Part shown: positions 17,535 to 20,625 of the stretch, piece by piece
Layout of the letters: each line of letters starts with the position of its first letter
Position numbering within the stretch: the stretch's first letter is position 1
Assembly (NCBI GenBank): GCA_000750105.3
Contig: JPHH03000140.1
Span: 1-20,625 of the forward strand
Origin: Tolypocladium sp. Sup5 PDA-1
Lineage: Eukaryota; Ascomycota; Sordariomycetes; Hypocreales; Ophiocordycipitaceae
Length of the DNA: 20,625 nt
Direction: 5' to 3'
Program-made: the position numbers and the translations under genes
The notes under the pieces: model-generated
What the model saw: the letters and a program-made list of their open reading frames with translations, nothing else
What the model was told of the DNA's origin: nothing
Database searches by the model: none

Positions 17535-19028
17535 CTAAAAGAAAGAAGAAAGGCGGCAAAGGAATGAAGGAGCCGCTTGGTACTTCTCAGCATCACGCAG
17601 AAGTGTCCCCACGGGATTGGGTTCCCAGAAACGAAGCTGCCCTGTCTTTGTTGACCAGGACACGGGCGTATCCCCGTTCTTATCCTTGGATGCTGCTTTG
17701 GCACCGCTGGCAAGAAGTAGCTTGACCACGCCTCTATGCCAATGCTCGGCTGCATATGATAGTGGCGTCCTTTCCTCGGAGTCCGCAGAATCAGGGTCAA
17801 CGCCGCAGTGGAGCAAGCAGCTCACTATGTCCAAGTAGCCAAGCATTGAAGCATACGACAGTGGTGTCCTTCCGTCTTGATCTTCAGAATTCGGGTTGCC
17901 ACCAAGATCGAGAAGCAGTTCAACTGCATCAGCGTTGCCGCTCTCCGCTGCAAATGAGGTCGGCGTCCGGCCGTAGTTATCGCTTGAGTTCGAGTCCACC
18001 ACACGTCCGCAGACCAGTGCCTCCACTACCCTGACGTGGCCTCCATATGCTGCTAACGAGAGTAGTGTCTAGCCGTTGCTGTCTGCAGAATCCACATTTG
18101 TACCCTCCTTATCCCTTAGCTTCTTGACCACCGATTGATGTCCTTTCATTGCTGCCCAGGATAGCGCGGTACGACCATTCTCGCCCGTGGCATTAGTATC
18201 GACATCGTCTTTTGCAAGAAGTCTCTCCACCAGCTCCAAATGCCCATTCACTGCAGCTGCTGATAGCGCCGTAGCTCCCATCAATCGCTTAGAATCAGAG
18301 CCGAAAACACTAGTGTCGATAGCAAGGAACAGCATCACGATTTCCACACTCCCCCTATAAGCCGCTGCCCATACCGGAGTAAAGCCAATACTATCTGCAG
18401 CGTTCGGGTCAACCTTTTTCGTCGCCAGCAGCTTGGCCACCACACCTTCATGTCCTGCTTCTGCTGCTTTGCGCAATGCTGTATGTCCATGTTGGTCTTT
18501 GTGATCCGGCTGGACGCCATTTGCCACGAGGAGTCGTTCCACGATGGCCATGTGACCCTTCTTTGCTGCCCATGACAGTGGCGTCTGCCCTTCATTATCC
18601 TTATCGTCTGGCACTGCATCTTTCGCAAGTAACAAGTCGACTAGTGCGTCATGCCCTTCCCCTGCGGCTAGAGACAGCGGTGTCCTTCCACCGGAGTCCC
18701 TGGGGTCTGGGGTCACCTCCACTCTTTTCCCATCTTGTGTGGTATAAATGAGTGGCGGACGGCCACAGTCAGTTGATACACCACAATCTGCCCCAGCCCC
18801 CAGAAGCTTTTGGGCCGTCTCCGTTTGGCCACACTCTGCAGCCCAAAGCAGAGCAGCCTTGCCTCCAGAGTCTCGTACATTTCGTTGGTATAGGTAATAA
18901 TTCAGTCCGGAGTGAAGATCGCGACATGTTCGACAGAGACTTGCCACATCTTTCTCCGATATTTCATTTGCTATAGGTCGGAGTAGTTCGTTCGGAAGGT
19001 CAAGCAATAACATCTTCAAAAGCTGCAA
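17535..19028 (-). pseudogene. F-box/ankyrin-repeat protein with one premature stop
   Basis: The frame starts at 19028 (MQLLKMLLLDLPNELLRPIA) with an F-box-like segment to about residue 50 (LPNELL...VASLCRTCRDLHSGL). F-boxes usually dock substrates to SCF ubiquitin ligases. Ankyrin repeats follow with the G-x-T-x-L-x-x-A-A-x-x-G-H pattern, for example GQTPLSWAAKKGHMAIVERL and GRTALSWAAMKGHQSVVKKL. At 18069-18071 a TAG replaces the Arg-type codon expected after NG; the same frame then continues TLLSLAAYGGHVRVVEALV and four more repeats to a stop at 17535. About a dozen repeats in all, total near 497 codons. The single stop may be a real pseudogene lesion, a sequencing error, or a genuine shorter protein of 319 residues. 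The repeat just after the F-box is degenerate (GRPPLIYTTQDG). Confidence 0.8.
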
Positions 19029-19120
19029 TAGACGTGAGGGTTCAAGGCTTGAGCTTGCTATGGTTCATTCTCCGAAAGAGGGCTTTGCCGTTGATGGAGT
19101 TGTGCCGTGAAGTGGGAAAA

Positions 19121-19489
19121 TCATTTCGGGCTGTCAGTGTCACTGTCAGGAGCGTTGTCGTTGACAACCCAATCGAGCGCCTCGTAACGACTGTGTTTGT
19201 CTTGCGCACCAAGATCGGCACTATTGCGTAAGACTAACTAAAGCAAGTCGCAATAGCCGTACCCGAGTGCTATGACAAGGGCAGAGTCGCCGAAGTAATC
19301 CCCCGCGTTGATATCGGCGCCACTTCCTAACAGGGCTTCAACTGTACTGTCATGGCCATATTCCGTAGCCTCGAGAAGCGGCATCCGATGGTTGTTGCTT
19401 TTGGCTTCGATGTTGGCGCCGTTGCAGCGGTGTTGCCCGTATCTCTCTCGCCACGCCAAATGAACGTCGCGATCAAGAGACTCTACCAA
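19121..19489 (-). pseudogene. Ankyrin-repeat fragment
   Basis: The frame contains NGANIEAKSNNHRMPLLEAT and STVEALLGSGADINAGDYFG, then SALVIALGYGYCDLL before a TAG at 19238-19240. After that stop the same frame continues LVLRNSADLGAQDKHSRYEA and ALDWVV to a TGA at 19121-19123. Two to three ankyrin repeats are recognisable. The start is not clear: sequence before NGANIEA (VHLAWRERYGQHRC) is not ankyrin-like. It is a separate relic upstream of the F-box/ankyrin gene in the same orientation. Confidence 0.6.
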
Positions 19490-19498
19490 AAACTTGCG

Positions 19499-20407
19499 AT
19501 TAGCTTAGGTCTTGATGAGACGTCACATCACATGACAGACGATGATGCAGAGATGGGACAAGTCTGCTGGACCAAGAACACCGATCTAGCTTCGTCCCAA
19601 CGCAACAAGCAAATAATTCATTGGTCAACTTCTGTCGGCGCATCCTCTTCACGCGACCAAGGCCAATCGCCGGCTGCAGTCCAAGCCAAAGGCCGTACGG
19701 TCAGGGTGGACGAAGCCGTCGACACGGAAGCCCAACGCGAGTTCATTGAGATGTGGAACAGGAAGAAAGAGGAGAATAACATGATAGAGTTTATGGATGG
19801 TCCTGACCCGACCGCGTTGGGGAAGGTGCGATCTGTACTCTCCATTCATGTCCGCCGACCTGCGCCAGGCACGCCGCAGGGTGACAATGTCATGGCCCGG
19901 GACCGCCTGGAACTCGATCCCCAAAGCATTACCCGCAGCGTTACCCGTGTCGCATCGCCCACTGTGACGCCTGGCAGAACTGATGCCGGATATCGCTGTG
20001 GTTCTTGGTGTGTTCTTCCCATCAACCCGGCCGGCAACGCAGGCGAGAGTGCAGTCGAGAGGGCAGGGCCAGATATCTACGCCACGGAACACCAACCGAG
20101 ACGGGACTTTGGCGCCACGGAGGGTTCGGCAGGGCCTGGGGAACCTCTCAAGGCGTCGGCGGGTGTGGGCCAGGCTCGGCACTCGATTTTGGGATACGGG
20201 CGGAGCACGGGAGACCTTCAGCAGGCCAGAAAGGGGCGCCTGCGTATACCATTGCAGCGAAGACATGTGCCTTGTCTCCAAGATCTCCGGTCTTCCGCAG
20301 GATGGTTGGACCGCTTTTACAGGCCTTGGCCTTCTCTTCGACGCCATGCTCGTACCAATGAGGCATGTCTGACTTTTGCTGCAGTTCCGTCCCAGTCAGG
20401 TAGTTAG
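19499..20407 (+). CDS. Unidentified open reading frame
   Basis: The open frame runs from 19352 to 20407, but protein-like character is best from about 19499 to 19830: MTDDDAEMGQVCWTKNTDLA, then VDEAVDTEAQREFIEMWNRK and ENNMIEFMDGPDPTALGK. Its first 140 bases overlap the ankyrin relic on the other strand and are probably not its coding sequence. After 19828 (GTGCGA, a possible donor) the frame becomes Arg/Gly/Pro-rich and less convincing. A different plus frame (19983-20372) ends with YHCSEDMCLVSKISGLPQDG and LLFDAMLVPMRHV, so splicing or a frameshift is possible. No family recognised. Confidence 0.35.
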   Translation: MSLGLDETSHHMTDDDAEMGQVCWTKNTDLASSQRNKQIIHWSTSVGASSSRDQGQSPAAVQAKGRTVRVDEAVDTEAQREFIEMWNRKKEENNMIEFMDGPDPTALGKVRSVLSIHVRRPAPGTPQGDNVMARDRLELDPQSITRSVTRVASPTVTPGRTDAGYRCGSWCVLPINPAGNAGESAVERAGPDIYATEHQPRRDFGATEGSAGPGEPLKASAGVGQARHSILGYGRSTGDLQQARKGRLRIPLQRRHVPCLQDLRSSAGWLDRFYRPWPSLRRHARTNEACLTFAAVPSQSGS

Positions 20408-20625
20408 ATGCGACTCGAGATGATACTAGATCCCAAAGTAAGAAAGGTACTGTGTGCCTGCAACACGTATTGCAATTTTGATCCTCAAAATGTTTCCCAG
20501 GGGTTCAAGGTACGCTCACAATGCAGCGGCAGGCCGAGATGGGTTCTGTTCACGCAGGACGTTTGGCTTGACTGTAGTTGACCAGAACTCGACTTCTGGA
20601 TGCACGTTGGGGAACCACCCTTGCT
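20408..20625. other. Right edge, no feature seen
   Basis: No open frame or motif of note in the last 218 bases. Confidence 0.5.

Noticed and set aside
19649..20347. 232-residue minus-strand frame
   Set aside because: Arg/Pro-rich with no motif and opposite to the plus-strand frame, which has better protein character at 19499-19830.
1..20625. CRISPR arrays, bacterial operons or ribosome-binding sites
   Set aside because: Introns and gene families are eukaryotic; no spaced direct repeats of CRISPR type are present.

Overview
The window looks like the genome of a filamentous ascomycete (Pezizomycotina, probably Sordariomycetes). Genes have short spliceosomal introns of about 45-67 nt with GTAAGT/GTATGT-type donors and CTAAC-like branch sites. 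The families present are fungus-typical: velvet, OrsD-type zinc-finger, FunK1 kinase, LysM secreted protein, F-box/ankyrin, short Myb-like and C2H2 factors. Gene density is low and many units are broken by single-base indels or stops, as in an accessory or subtelomere-like region. No species can be named from the sequence alone.

Layout. 1-1680: two decayed minus-strand relics, a SpoVK-like AAA+ fragment and a fungal hypothetical protein with a clear intron. 2182-3091: a LysM secreted protein (+). 3788-5030: very GC-rich, GC3-rich fragments that look unlike their surroundings. One resembles an RNA polymerase beta (RPB2-like) subunit of a large DNA virus (+); the other is an unidentified convergent gene (-). 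They abut a truncated FunK1 kinase fragment (5036-5288, -). 5668-6059: a small Myb-like protein (+), convergent with a P-loop GTPase (6181-6904, -). 7635-8774: a C2H2 transcription factor (+), followed by a truncated second copy of the GTPase 5' end (about 8806-9230, -). 9802-10953: an OrsD-type zinc-finger protein with an added tandem 37-residue repeat (-). 11451-11869: a frameshifted chromodomain-like relic (+). 12033-12846 and 12961-13569: two unidentified minus-strand genes. 14834-16628: a six-exon gene joining two zinc-finger-like motifs to a C-terminal velvet domain (+). 17141-17475: a collagen-like Gly-X-Y segment with a frameshift (+). 17535-19028: an F-box/ankyrin gene interrupted by one stop (-). 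19121-19489: another ankyrin relic (-). 19499 to about 20407: an unidentified open frame (+).

I see no single pathway that ties the genes together. Several are regulators (velvet, C2H2, Myb-like, OrsD-type) or expanded, fast-turnover fungal families (ankyrin, FunK1, AAA+, chromodomain-like). The most unusual items are the apparent zinc-finger/velvet fusion, the virus-like RPB2 fragment cluster, and the OrsD protein with tandem helix-turn-helix-like repeats. All family calls come from reading motifs by eye, with no database search.
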